The notes under the pieces were generated by a model. It had not been told where the DNA came from. It worked only from the letters and a program-made list of their open reading frames with translations, and made no database searches. A stretch of DNA of 64,000 nt from positions 930,001 through 994,000 of the forward strand of contig JAALGY010000034.1 of the NCBI GenBank assembly GCA_032358165.1, written 5' to 3'. Shown here in pieces: positions 1-8,640 of the stretch. Made by a program: the position numbers and the translations under genes. Each line of letters begins with the position of its first letter. Position 1 is the first letter of the stretch. The DNA is from Diplosphaera chodatii (taxonomy: Eukaryota > Chlorophyta > Trebouxiophyceae > Prasiolales > Stichococcaceae).

Positions 1-369
1 AAGGAGTCAAGCATCACATCATCTGCTATGGGACACGCCCGCTTCTTAGCAGGTTTGAACTTTTGCCAGAACTTTTTGGAGTTGGTTGATCGAGCCAGTT
101 CAGTGAGGGCAATAGCCTGACTGCGGGTCCACTGGCGCTGGGTGCGGCGTAGCAGGTGCTGGTACTGCTGGCGGAGCGCGCGCGCAGCCGGTGACTGCGG
201 GCCGCGCCGCGCGGCTTGCCGCGCTGCGCGGCGTCCGCGGGCCAGGTCAGCATCCCACCAGCGAGGCACAGCGTTGCGGTCCCGCCGCCGCCCCTTGGCG
301 GCCGGCGCTGTTGCAGCCACCTCAGCCTGCGTGGTCTCAATGAGCTGATCGAACTGCATGCCCACAGCA
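1..369 (-). pseudogene. LINE-A fragment, start of the reverse transcriptase region
   Basis: Matches 10,837-11,205 nearly base for base and encodes the basic linker just before the reverse transcriptase core. The copy is cut by the window start, and at 369/370 its upstream end abuts the (AATGTC)n tail of the next LINE-A. The same junction exists at 11,205/11,206, so both copies descend from one event by segmental duplication. Confidence 0.85.
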
Positions 370-665
370 TTGACATTGACATTGATTACATACTGGTGGT
401 GGGCCATTTTGGCCTAGCCACAGGCTCTGGCGGAATAACCCAGAGCAACATGCACAACGAGTCGTGTCCGAAACCGTTCACTCCCCGCTGACAGAATGGG
501 TCCACTCAATCCCGGTTGGATGTACACCCCTCCAACTCTGCACAATGATCATGACAAACCCGCAAAAAGGCTGCCAGTTGCCCGGCATCCTGCTGCATAA
601 AGTCCGCCATTGAGGTGATGTCGCTGTCCTGAAACAGCTCAGAATGCTGCACCCTCTGATCTACT

Positions 666-995
666 CAACCCACCCCACCCTATGCAAGTGGTTGCTTCGG
701 CAATCTGCCCTCCATGGTTTGTGTATATAAGTCGTTGAAAAAACGCAATACACAAACAGCCTTCCGGTCAAAGGTCCTTTTCCATCGCTATTTGCACTTC
801 CCTTACCGCTATCCATCCATTCCATGTGCAGAGTTGGAGGGGTGTACATCCAACCGGGATTGAGTGGACCCATTCTGCAGCGGGGAGTGAACGGTTTCGG
901 ACACGACTCGTTGTGCATGTTGCTCTGGGTTATTCCGCCAGAGCCTGTGGCTAGGCCAAAATGGCCCACCACCAGTATGTAATCAATGTCAAATG
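666..995 (+). mobile_element. SINE/LINE-A chimeric insertion with one target duplication
   Basis: A 5'-truncated SINE (666 to about 821, ending in its CCATTCC tail) is followed without a gap by a 5'-truncated LINE-A 3' end (about 822-995, ending in AATCAATGTCAAATG). A single TCTACT duplication flanks the pair (660-665 and 996-1,001). The joint falls in a short match (ATGTGCAG against ATTGTGCAG). One duplication around two elements suggests a single integration with template switching. Confidence 0.85.
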
Positions 996-1205
996 TCTAC
1001 TAGAGCTGGACACCCCCAGACCATGTGCGCCTCATCATCCACCACGCCGCAGCTACACCGCTGACACAGCCGCTCTGCCCGCGGCAGACGCTGCCACCTC
1101 CCTGTCTCCACCCCCAGCATGTGACTGCCCATCCGGAACTGTGCTAACCGCCGACGACCGGTCTTGGAGGCGACTGCCTGCAAGTAGCCGGCCAGCTGGT
1201 AGTTG

Positions 1206-1811
1206 TCACCGTGCATGCATGTCATCGGGTACCTGGGCGGCATCTGCTGCCGCTGCAATGTCGACCAGTTGGGCTGCCGCATCAGGCTGCTGCAGGCGCT
1301 GCTGCCACACTTCCAGCTGCGCTGCGCCGAGGCGCAGGGGCTGCTGGGTCGTGGGCTGCTGCGGTTGCTGCTGCTGATGGCGGCGGCGCTGGCGACGTGG
1401 GAGCGGCTGCTGAGCGGCGGCGGTCCTCTTGATGAGCAGATGCAAGGCTGCATGGTCCGACTCAGGAGCGGGGAGTACTGTTAGGGAATGAATCAAAGGG
1501 AATGCATCAGCACTTGCAAGCACATAGTCAATCAGGCTGCTGCCCACCTGACTTTGGCTAACAAAAGTGACCTGTCCCTCCTCATCTCCTGGAACACGAC
1601 CGTTAGCAATCCTGACGGATGTCTCAACACATATGTCAAGCAGAGCCCTGCCCCACCTGTTGGGCCGCTCCCTGCTGTCGTGGCTGTGCCGCTGTGACTG
1701 CACAGGAGGGGCGGTGGAGGGCAGGAACTCCTCTGTGACAGGGTGATCGACAGATCCCGGAAAGTCCGGGCAGGTGCTGGTGCGTGCGTTCAGGTCTCCA
1801 ACAACAAACAC
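1206..1811 (-). pseudogene. LINE-A apurinic/apyrimidinic-type endonuclease domain
   Basis: The 201-residue frame carries hallmarks of the exonuclease-endonuclease-phosphatase fold used by non-LTR retrotransposons to nick target DNA: GDLNART near the start (metal/catalytic Asn), SLIDYVLAS in the middle (catalytic Asp) and ESDHAAL (the SDH motif). A Gln/Arg-rich linker follows. The amino-terminal third of the fold (the acidic motif near the start) is absent because the copy is fused to LINE-B at 1,812. This is the only endonuclease copy in the window, and it places LINE-A among the APE-type LINEs rather than the site-specific restriction-like group. Confidence 0.85.
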
Positions 1812-2288
1812 ACGTGTGTACGAGGCGGACTGCGGTTGCGACGTCAGCTGCGGGTGGCAGCGGCGGTGGTGATGGCAGTGCTGGCTGCGCTGGAGGAGGT
1901 CGTTGAGTGACCGGCTGTGGTGATTGGTGGCGGAGGGTCGGGCCTGGCAGCCGCCTGGGATGCCAGTGCGTCTCTGATCAGCTGCAGGCTGTACACGGCG
2001 ATGCGCTGCCCAAGTGGTGCATCCAGGCCGAGGAGGTGCTCCTGGTGGTGGGCGGCGATGTGGGCGTGGGCGTCCAGGTGGTACGTGTGTCGGATGATGT
2101 CGAGTGTAATGGGGACAGGTTGTCGTGCGAGCACTGCTCTGAGTGCCTGCACATGCTGAACAAAGGCTGGCGGGCGGGGGAAGGCGTGGGCGTCAGGGCG
2201 GGCGGCGAGTGGCATGCGGACGGCGTCGAGGATGAGAGGCATGTACAGCCAGGAGTTGGTGGGGCGACGGCAGGCTGGCAATGTGGCG
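1812..2288 (-). pseudogene. LINE-B fragment
   Basis: Nearly identical to about 16,802-17,308. It encodes the region that contains HLDAHAHIAAHHQEHL and lies between the RT thumb and the zinc finger of LINE-B. Element C interrupts it at 2,289 and no LINE-B resumes on the far side. Confidence 0.8.
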
Positions 2289-2551
2289 TGTTTGTTTGTT
2301 TGTTTGTTTTTTACAAAGGGCGTCCTGACCAGAACAAAGCTCAAGAACTGGGCTCAGCGGCACAATGCGGCGTCTCACATTGACATTGATTACATGTCAA
2401 TGTGAGAACCCTCACGTGTGAACGTGAGGGCGGCGAAAGAATGTCATATCACACATTAAGTGTCGAACTGTGCAGATGGAGGACACTGAAACCGCAGGGG
2501 AATACAGGGCCCATGAGACCAGCGCAAGGCAATAGTCCCGGTGAGGAAGTC
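2289..2551 (-). mobile_element. Element C copy with (AAAC)n tail
   Basis: On the minus strand it ends in a TTTGTAAAAAACAAAC-type tail. It shares with 18,709-18,944 a hairpin CTCACG/CGTGAG and the block containing CAGGGCCCATGAGACCAGC. Around 2,380-2,400 it carries a tiny insertion made of the LINE-A tail, arranged as an inverted repeat CACATTGACAT/ATGTCAATGTG. Homology to other C copies stops at about 2,551. Confidence 0.7.
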
Positions 2552-3056
2552 TAAGCTGCATGGATGCAAACGTGCTGCAAAGGCTAAGAAGCGCGAGATC
2601 AGCAACGCCAACAACGCGGTCCAATCACCCAGGCCACAAGTGCAATGTCTAGATCTAAGTGATTCCATGTGACTCTACGTGATGCCATCAGTACTGCTGG
2701 ATTGCTATGACCGCTGCTGATGCGGCCGGAGCCAGCGGCAGACTGCGGCAATGGCAGCCGCGGCAAGCGGCGGCGGCGGCAGCTAGCGATGATGAAGCTG
2801 CGCGGCTGAGCAGGCAGCACACGCCGATATGACACTGTGACACAGCCGCGGGTATGTGCATCTGCAGTCTGAGAAGAGGGGTCTGTGAGTGTCGGCTGTC
2901 GATGGCAAGGCGGCGCAGCTGATGCCAGACGCCAGTCTACAGCAGGCTCCCCCAAACCGCTGCAAACCGGATATGACAAGAGCCAAGGCGCTGCTGGAGC
3001 TGCGTAGATGGATGTTGTACGCCGCTGAACGCTGGACGTGCGCCTGGCCGCTACAG
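2552..3056. other. Unassigned block inside the retroelement cluster
   Basis: About 500 bp between element C and a LINE-A tail with no match elsewhere in the window. Minus-strand reading frames of 104-157 residues cross it, but they run into the LINE-A tail and show no recognisable domain. It may be the 5' part of another retroelement or original host DNA. Confidence 0.4.
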
Positions 3057-3746
3057 ACATTGACATTGACATTGATTACATACTGGTGGTGGGCCATTTT
3101 GGCCTAGCCACAGGCTCTGGCGGAAATAACCCAGAGCAACATGCACAACGAGTCGTGTCCGAAACCGTTCACTCCCCGCTGACAGGATGGTTCCACTCAA
3201 TCCCGGTTGGATGTACACCCCTCCAACTCTGCACAATGATCGTGACAAACCCGCAACAAGGCTGCCAGTTGCCCGGCATCTTGCTGCATAAAGTCCGCCA
3301 CTGAGGTGGTGATGTCGCTGTCCTGAAACAGCTCAGAATGCTGCACCCTCTGATCTACAAGAGCTGGACACCCCCAGACCATGTGCGTCTCATCATCCAC
3401 CACGCCGCAGCTACACCGCTGACACAGCCGCTCTGCCCGCGGCAGACGCTGCCACCTCCCTGTTTCCACCCCCAGCATGTGACTGCCCATCCGAAACTGT
3501 GCTAACCGCCGACGACCGGTCTTGGAGGCGACTGCCTGCAAGTAGCCGGCCAGCTGTAAGTTGTCACCGTTCATAGGGCCCCTGATTCCCAGCCACTCAC
3601 GCACTTTGCGCAAGTCGCTGCCATTCACAGCATCGAATGTGCGGCGCTGCAGGTGTGCACTGACAACCGAAGTGTCAATGCGCTGCGGCACGCCGTCAAC
3701 GATGGGTGACATGAAGTGCAGGACCGAGCACACCTGGGCAGCCCAG

Positions 3747-4246
3747 CCCAAACAGCCTTCCGGTCAAAGGTCCTTTTCCATCGCTATTTGCACTTCCCTT
3801 ACCGCTATCCATTCATTGGACACCGTTCAGGGACCGGGTTCGATCCCTGGCGGTGGCGGAAGTTTCGGGTCTAGTTCCGTGTGGGACCAACCCACCCCAC
3901 CCTATGCAAGTGGATGGATGGATAGCGGTAAGGGAAGTGCAAATAGCGATGGAAAAGGACCTTTGACCGGAAGGCTGTTTGTGTATTGCGTTTTTCAACG
4001 ACTTATATACACAAACCATGGAGGGCAGATTGCCGAAGCAACCACTTGCATAGGGTGGGGTGGGTTGGTCCCACACGGAACTAGACCCGAAACTTCCGCC
4101 ACCGCCAGGGAAGTGGTTGCTTCGGCAATCTGCCCTCCATGGTTTGTGTATATAAGTCGTTGAAAAACGCAATACACAAACAGCCTTCCGGTCAAAGGTC
4201 CTTTTCCATCGCTATTTGCACTTCCCTTACCGCTATCCATTCCATT
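3747..4246. mobile_element. Compound SINE insertion (tandem and inverted copies)
   Basis: In order: a 5'-truncated forward SINE ending in the tail, joined head-to-tail at the CCATTCATTGG junction to the 5' part of a second forward SINE; then a reverse SINE from about 3,918; then a forward 5'-truncated SINE from about 4,110 ending in CCATTCCATTCC. LINE-A continues on both sides with a short CCAG duplication (3,743-3,746 and 4,247-4,250). Confidence 0.8.
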
Positions 4247-4916
4247 CCAGCATGCTGAACTGGTCTTGCTGCGCCCCGGCCGGGTGGCCAGAGCACAGTT
4301 CTCCAGGAATGCCTGCTTGGTGAGGCGTGTGTCCGGCATCGCGACCAGCCGATTCCAGAACCGGCAGATGGCCAGCGTTGCCGTGTGTGCCACCGGGAAT
4401 CGCCCAAGCTCCCCCAACACCGCCACGTTGGGAGTGCCTGTGCGCACACCAAGAACAGACCGAAGAAACTTCCGATGGACAAGCTCACAAGTGTCCATGC
4501 CACTACCGCACAACGCCCCAGGACCCCATGTTTCGACACCATAAAGCATAACAGGACGTACTAGTGCATCGAACAAGTGCAGCTGCAGTGCTGGGTCATG
4601 CAAGCTCAGGTCATGGCAACGATGCTGCAATGCAAGTGCGGCGCGCTGGGCGGAGGCCGCTCTGCCGATGCTAGCGGCAGCAAAAGAACTACGACTGGAG
4701 ATGTCAACCCCCAAATATGTAAACGAGTCCAGCACTTCGATGGGAGCATGCATGTAGGTGAGAACCGGTTGTGCCGCAGCCTGGGCTGCGTACACCACGA
4801 CCTTAGTCTTCTTCACGTTAACGGTGAGGCGCCAGCGTTTGCAGTACGACTCCAGCAGGTCAAGCTGCGCCTGCAGGCCGCGTACGGATGTGACACCAGG
4901 TCCAGATCATCTGCAT

Positions 4917-5123
4917 ATCTGGCAGCCTTTTTGCGGGTTTGTCATGATCATTGTGCAGAGTTGGAGGGGTGTACATCCAACCGGGATTGAGTGGACCCAT
5001 TCTGTCAGCGGGGAGTTAACGGATTCGGACACGACTCGTTGTGCATGTTGCTCTGGGTTATTCCGCCAGAGCCTGTGGCTAGGCCAAAATGGCCCACCAC
5101 CAGTATGTAATCAATGTCAAATG
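4917..5123 (+). mobile_element. LINE-A 3' end, 5'-truncated, inserted in LINE-A
   Basis: Plus-strand copy from within the last coding exon to a TCAATGTCAAATG tail. It splits the YADD region of the surrounding minus-strand LINE-A, whose uninterrupted sequence is seen at 9,970-10,020. A GCAT duplication lies at 4,913-4,916 and 5,124-5,127. Confidence 0.85.
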
Positions 5124-5787
5124 GCATAGAAGAGGGCAGGTGCCTGCACACCACACAGGGTGGGCAGGTCCAGGTCATGGGGTTGTTGTCGTCGTCAATC
5201 TATTGGCCTCGCTGGGCTCCAGTCATGTGCGCGTCGCACTGCTGTGCTAGCTCCGTGGGGGACGTGTAGGCGGCAGTGAAGTCAGTGCGCATCGACTGGA
5301 CGGTGGAGTGGAGGGTGGCGGCGGCGATAGACGTAGATGAGGGTGTGGGGCCACCATGGTGGACAGCACAGTGGGCGTCCCAGGCCTTCTGTAGGTAAGT
5401 GATCCGAAGCCGGGTCCACAGCTCAAGGTCCAGGCGGCCAGGGTGCCAGGCAGTGGGGTCGCCGGCGATGATGACGTCAGGAGTGGTTGGGGGTGTGTGG
5501 CCGCCGTCGATGGCAGCCCACAAGTCGCAGAGCCACTGGAGGGCAGGGCGTGTGAGAGCGGGCAGTGGAGGAGGACGTGGGTGGTATTGGCGACGGTGGT
5601 GGGCTGCAGGGTGGCGGGGTTGTTGACGAGCGGGGTACGGCAAGCCGGCCAGCGGCAGCAGGCCCTCTGCATGGGGGTGTCACCTGACATGTCGACAGCG
5701 GCGTGCTTATAGCGGCAGTAGGTGAGGAAGGATGGTGTGCGGAGTTGACAGTGGAGGGCTCGCCAGGCGACGGCGACATCGGCCTTG

Positions 5788-5851
5788 GAATGGATAGCGG
5801 TAAGGGAAGTGCAAATAGCGATGGAAAAGGACCTTTGACCGGAAGGCTGTT
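5788..5851 (-). mobile_element. SINE, about 64 bp remaining
   Basis: Only the 3' end of the SINE, from GAATGGATAGCGG to GGAAGGCTGT, inserted between the CCTTG and TTGCGG of LINE-B; the uninterrupted site is at 14,565-14,575. Confidence 0.8.
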
Positions 5852-5874
5852 TTGCGGATGTTGGTGCCGCAGAG

Positions 5875-5986
5875 GGAGTGAACGGTTTCGGACACGACTC
5901 GTTGTGCATGTTGCTCTGGGTTATTCCGCCAGAGCCTGTGGCTAGGCCAAAATGGCCCACCACCAGTATGTAATCAATGTCAATGT
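5875..5986 (+). mobile_element. LINE-A 3' end, 112 bp, CAGAG target duplication
   Basis: Plus-strand LINE-A end with tail AATCAATGTCAATGT. The duplication CAGAG is at 5,870-5,874 and 5,987-5,991; the empty site is in LINE-B copy 2 at about 14,587. Confidence 0.9.
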
Positions 5987-6118
5987 CAGAGCTGTTCCCA
6001 GCAGCGGCGGTACTTGGAGGCGACGGCGGGGGTGGTGTTGTCCTGAGGAGGATGGCGTTGTTGGTGGGACCGGCGAGCGTGTGCTTGGGGCCGCTGCTGT
6101 GGGTGGCGGGCTTGTGTC

Positions 6119-6426
6119 ATTTGATTACATACTGGTGGTGGGCCATTTTGGCCTAGCCACAGGCTCTGGCGGAATAACCCAGAGCAACATGCACAACGAG
6201 TCGTGTCCGAAACCGTTCACTCCCCGCTGACAGAATGGGTCCACTCAATCCCGGTTGGATGTACACCCCTCCAACTCTGCACAATGATCATGACAAACCC
6301 GCAAAAAGGCTGCCAGTTGCCCGGCATCCTGCTGCATAAAGTCCGCCACTGAGGTGATGTCGCTGTCCTGAAACAGCTCAGAATGCTGCACCCTCTGATC
6401 TACTAGAGCTGGACACCCCCAGACCA
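6119..6426 (-). mobile_element. LINE-A 3' end, 308 bp, TGTGTC target duplication
   Basis: Minus-strand copy reaching into the zinc-finger codons. Duplication TGTGTC at 6,113-6,118 and 6,427-6,432. The same point of LINE-B copy 2 (about 14,719) carries an unrelated SINE insertion. Confidence 0.9.
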
Positions 6427-7265
6427 TGTGTCGCCATAGCGTGCACGCTTGTTTGGGGCCCTGTGATGGCGATGAAGCATGCGAGACGGTGTGGGGCTGC
6501 TGTTGGCGAGGGCGAGTCAAGGCGTGGGGAAGTAGTCATGGGCTGGTCGGCAGGGGGTGGGGAGTCCGGCTGAGTCGGCTGGGTGGGCGTCGGAGAAGTG
6601 GAGTGGGGTGCAGCAGCTGCTGTTACTGCCAGTGGTGCCTGCGGGGAGGTGCGTGTAACCCAGTCTGGGTGGTCGATGTGGTCCCGCTGAGCCGTGCGGT
6701 GCCGTTGGGCCTCGGTGATGATGGCATGCTCGGCGGCCTTCAACGCGGGCGTAGCCTGGGGCGAACCAGCGAGGGATGGCTGTGGGCTGCGTGGTGGGAA
6801 AGGTGATGCGGCCTTGCTGGAGAAGCTCCGCCTCCAGAAGGTGCGCCGTTCCAAGGGAGACCTCGTACTCCATGAGGTTGCGGTCTTCTTCGCCGTAGCC
6901 GTAGATGTCGGGGGCGATGGTGAGATCGGCGAGGTCGGCAAGGAAGTAGGGGCGATCCATCTTCTTGTGAGCGGGCACGTCACTGTCGTTGCCGTCAGCC
7001 GATGGCGCTGTGTCAGCGATGGTGCAGCGTGTGGGAGGTGACCACATGACGATATGGCAGGGTTGCCAGGGGGGCTGGGCGTCAGGGGGTGAGGCAGCGT
7101 CGTCATGGGCAGCGAGGCTGTGGTCGAGGCGCACGCGGTAGAGTCGACCATCGCCCTGGCGGCGCACGAAGCGGTGGGCAGAGTCAACCTCCCACTGTTC
7201 CGAGACGTCGACAGACATTGACATTGACATTGATTACATACTGGTGGTGGGCCATTTTGGCCTAG

Positions 7266-7506
7266 CCCAAACAGCCTTCCGGTCAAAGGTCCTTTTCCAT
7301 CGCTATTTGCACTTCCCTTACCGCTATCCATTCATTGGACACCGTTCAGGGACCGGGTTCGATCCCTGGCGGTGGCGGAAGTTTCGGGTCTAGTTCCGTG
7401 TGGGACCAACCCACCCCACCCTATGCAAGTGGTTGCTTCGGCAATCTGCCCTCCATGGTTTGTGTATATAAGTCGTTGAAAAACGCAATACACAAACAGC
7501 CTTCCT
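7266..7506 (+). mobile_element. Forward SINE pair in LINE-A
   Basis: A 5'-truncated SINE is joined at CCATTCATTGG to the start of a second SINE, which ends early at CAGCCTTCC (7,506). A few bases of LINE-A are missing at the join. Confidence 0.8.
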
Positions 7507-7857
7507 GGCGGAATAACCCAGAGCAACATGCACAACGAGTCGTGTCCGAAACCGTTCACTCCCCGCTGACAGGATGGTTCCACTCAAGCCCGGTTGGATG
7601 TACACCCCTCCAACTCTGCACAATGATCATGACAAACCCGCAAAAAGGCTGCCAGCTGCCCGGCATCTTGCTGCATAAAGTCCGCCACTGAGGTGATATC
7701 GCTGTCCTGAAACAGCTCAGAATGCTGCACCCTCTGATCTACCAGAGCTGGACAACCCCAGACCATGTGCGCCTCATCATCCACCACGCCGCAGCTACAC
7801 CGCTGACACAGCCGTTCTGCCCGCGGCAGACGCTGCCACCTCCCTGTTTCCACCCCC

Positions 7858-8087
7858 AGCGGTAAGGGAAGTGCAAATAGCGATGGAAAAGGACCTTTGA
7901 CCGGAAGGCTGTTTGTGTATTGCGTTTTTCAACGACTTATATACACAAACCATGGAGGGCAGATTGCCGAAGCAACCACTTGCATAGGGTGGGGTGGGTT
8001 GGTCCCACACGGAACTAGACCCGAAACTTCCGCCACCGCCAGGGATCGAACCCGGTCCCTGAACGGTGTCCAATGAATGGATAGCGG
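7858..8087 (-). mobile_element. Reverse SINE in LINE-A
   Basis: Near full-length SINE with B box GGGATCGAACC in reverse orientation at about 8,041-8,051. It splits the CCCCCAG/CATGTGACTG sequence of LINE-A, which is continuous at about 9,050-9,060. Confidence 0.8.
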
Positions 8088-8640
8088 CATGTGACTGCCC
8101 ATCCGAAACTGTGCTAACCGCCGACGACCGGTCTTGGAGGCGACTGCCTGCAAGTAGCCGGCCAGCTGGTAGTTGTCACCGTTCACAGGGCCCCTGACTC
8201 CCAGCCACTCACGCACTTTGCGCAAGTCGCTGCCATTCACAGCATCGAATGTGCGGCGCTGCAGGTGTGCACTGACAACCGAAGTGTCAATGCGCTGCGG
8301 CACGCCGTCAACGATGGGTGACATGAAGTGCAGGAACGAGCACACCTGGACTGACACCCGGACAGACGGAGGAGGCCCTGTGCCTGGGGCATCAGACGGG
8401 TGCGGGGGCGGCGGGTGATGGCGGGAGCCAGACACCAGCCGCACGCAGGCACACTTCCCACGCTGGGGGGTGGATGGAATGGATAGCGGGTTGTGGTGGT
8501 TGTGGCGCATGGTGTGGGGCAAGGGCCAAGGCTGTGGTGGAGGGCGTGACGTCCGGCTGCTGAAGTGGGGTAGGCGGCAGAGGCGGGGGTGGCGGCAGAG
8601 GTGGGGATGGCGGAAGCACTTGGCTTAGTGGGGAGGCGTG

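Larger units (their letters stand above)
370..1811 (-). pseudogene. LINE-A copy: endonuclease joined to C-terminal zinc finger, RT deleted
   Basis: Read on the minus strand this copy begins with an endonuclease (1,206-1,811), jumps at about 1,212 directly into the C-terminal zinc-finger region and ends with the 3' untranslated region and tail at 370. The RT part, present in the copy at 8,641-11,205, is missing. The zinc-finger part is interrupted at 666-995 by a SINE/LINE-A chimera. At 1,811/1,812 it joins LINE-B sequence with a few shared bases, so its true 5' end is absent. It cannot encode a working element. Confidence 0.85.
3057..5175 (-). pseudogene. LINE-A copy, 3' half, with SINE and LINE-A insertions
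   Basis: Tail at about 3,057-3,076, then 3' untranslated region, zinc finger (QRCSCGVVDDETHMVWGC) and the RT C-terminal part as far as the YADD region. A SINE cluster (3,747-4,246) and a plus-strand LINE-A (4,917-5,123) are inserted into it. At about 5,175 it breaks into LINE-B sequence. The coding frame is destroyed by the inserts. Confidence 0.85.
7217..8360 (-). mobile_element. LINE-A 3' end with two SINE inserts, GACAGAC target duplication
   Basis: LINE-A from its tail (7,217) to codons upstream of the zinc finger (about 8,349). It is interrupted by a forward SINE pair (about 7,266-7,506) and a reverse SINE (about 7,858-8,087). The 7-bp duplication GACAGAC lies at 7,210-7,216 and 8,361-8,367; the uninterrupted LINE-B site is at about 16,240-16,255. 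Confidence 0.85.
5176..8640 (-). pseudogene. LINE-B copy 1, 3' part, with at least five inserts
   Basis: On the minus strand the coding blocks run from about 8,640 down to 5,176: the SEQWEVDSAHRFVRRQ region (7,150-7,216), a stretch of about 600 bp at 6,430-7,000, then a C-terminal Cys/His region (CCRWPAC followed by TTHVLLHCPL) and a distal segment with WLCDLWAAIDGGHTP. This order (post-RT region, then CxxxxC...HxxxxC) is usual at the end of LINE ORF2 proteins. Inserts: SINE 5,788-5,851, LINE-A 5,875-5,986, LINE-A 6,119-6,426, LINE-A plus SINEs 7,217-8,360, and a 20-bp SINE stub at 8,470. The extreme 3' end (5,176-5,210) has short GTT and GTC runs that may be its tail. Confidence 0.75.

Noticed and set aside
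370..400. Telomere repeat tract
   Set aside because: The short AATGTC runs do not match plant or algal telomere repeats and always mark LINE-A 3' ends.
6378..7331. A 317-residue minus-strand gene
   Set aside because: The frame crosses LINE-A, LINE-B and SINE boundaries; it is a mosaic of unrelated repeats.
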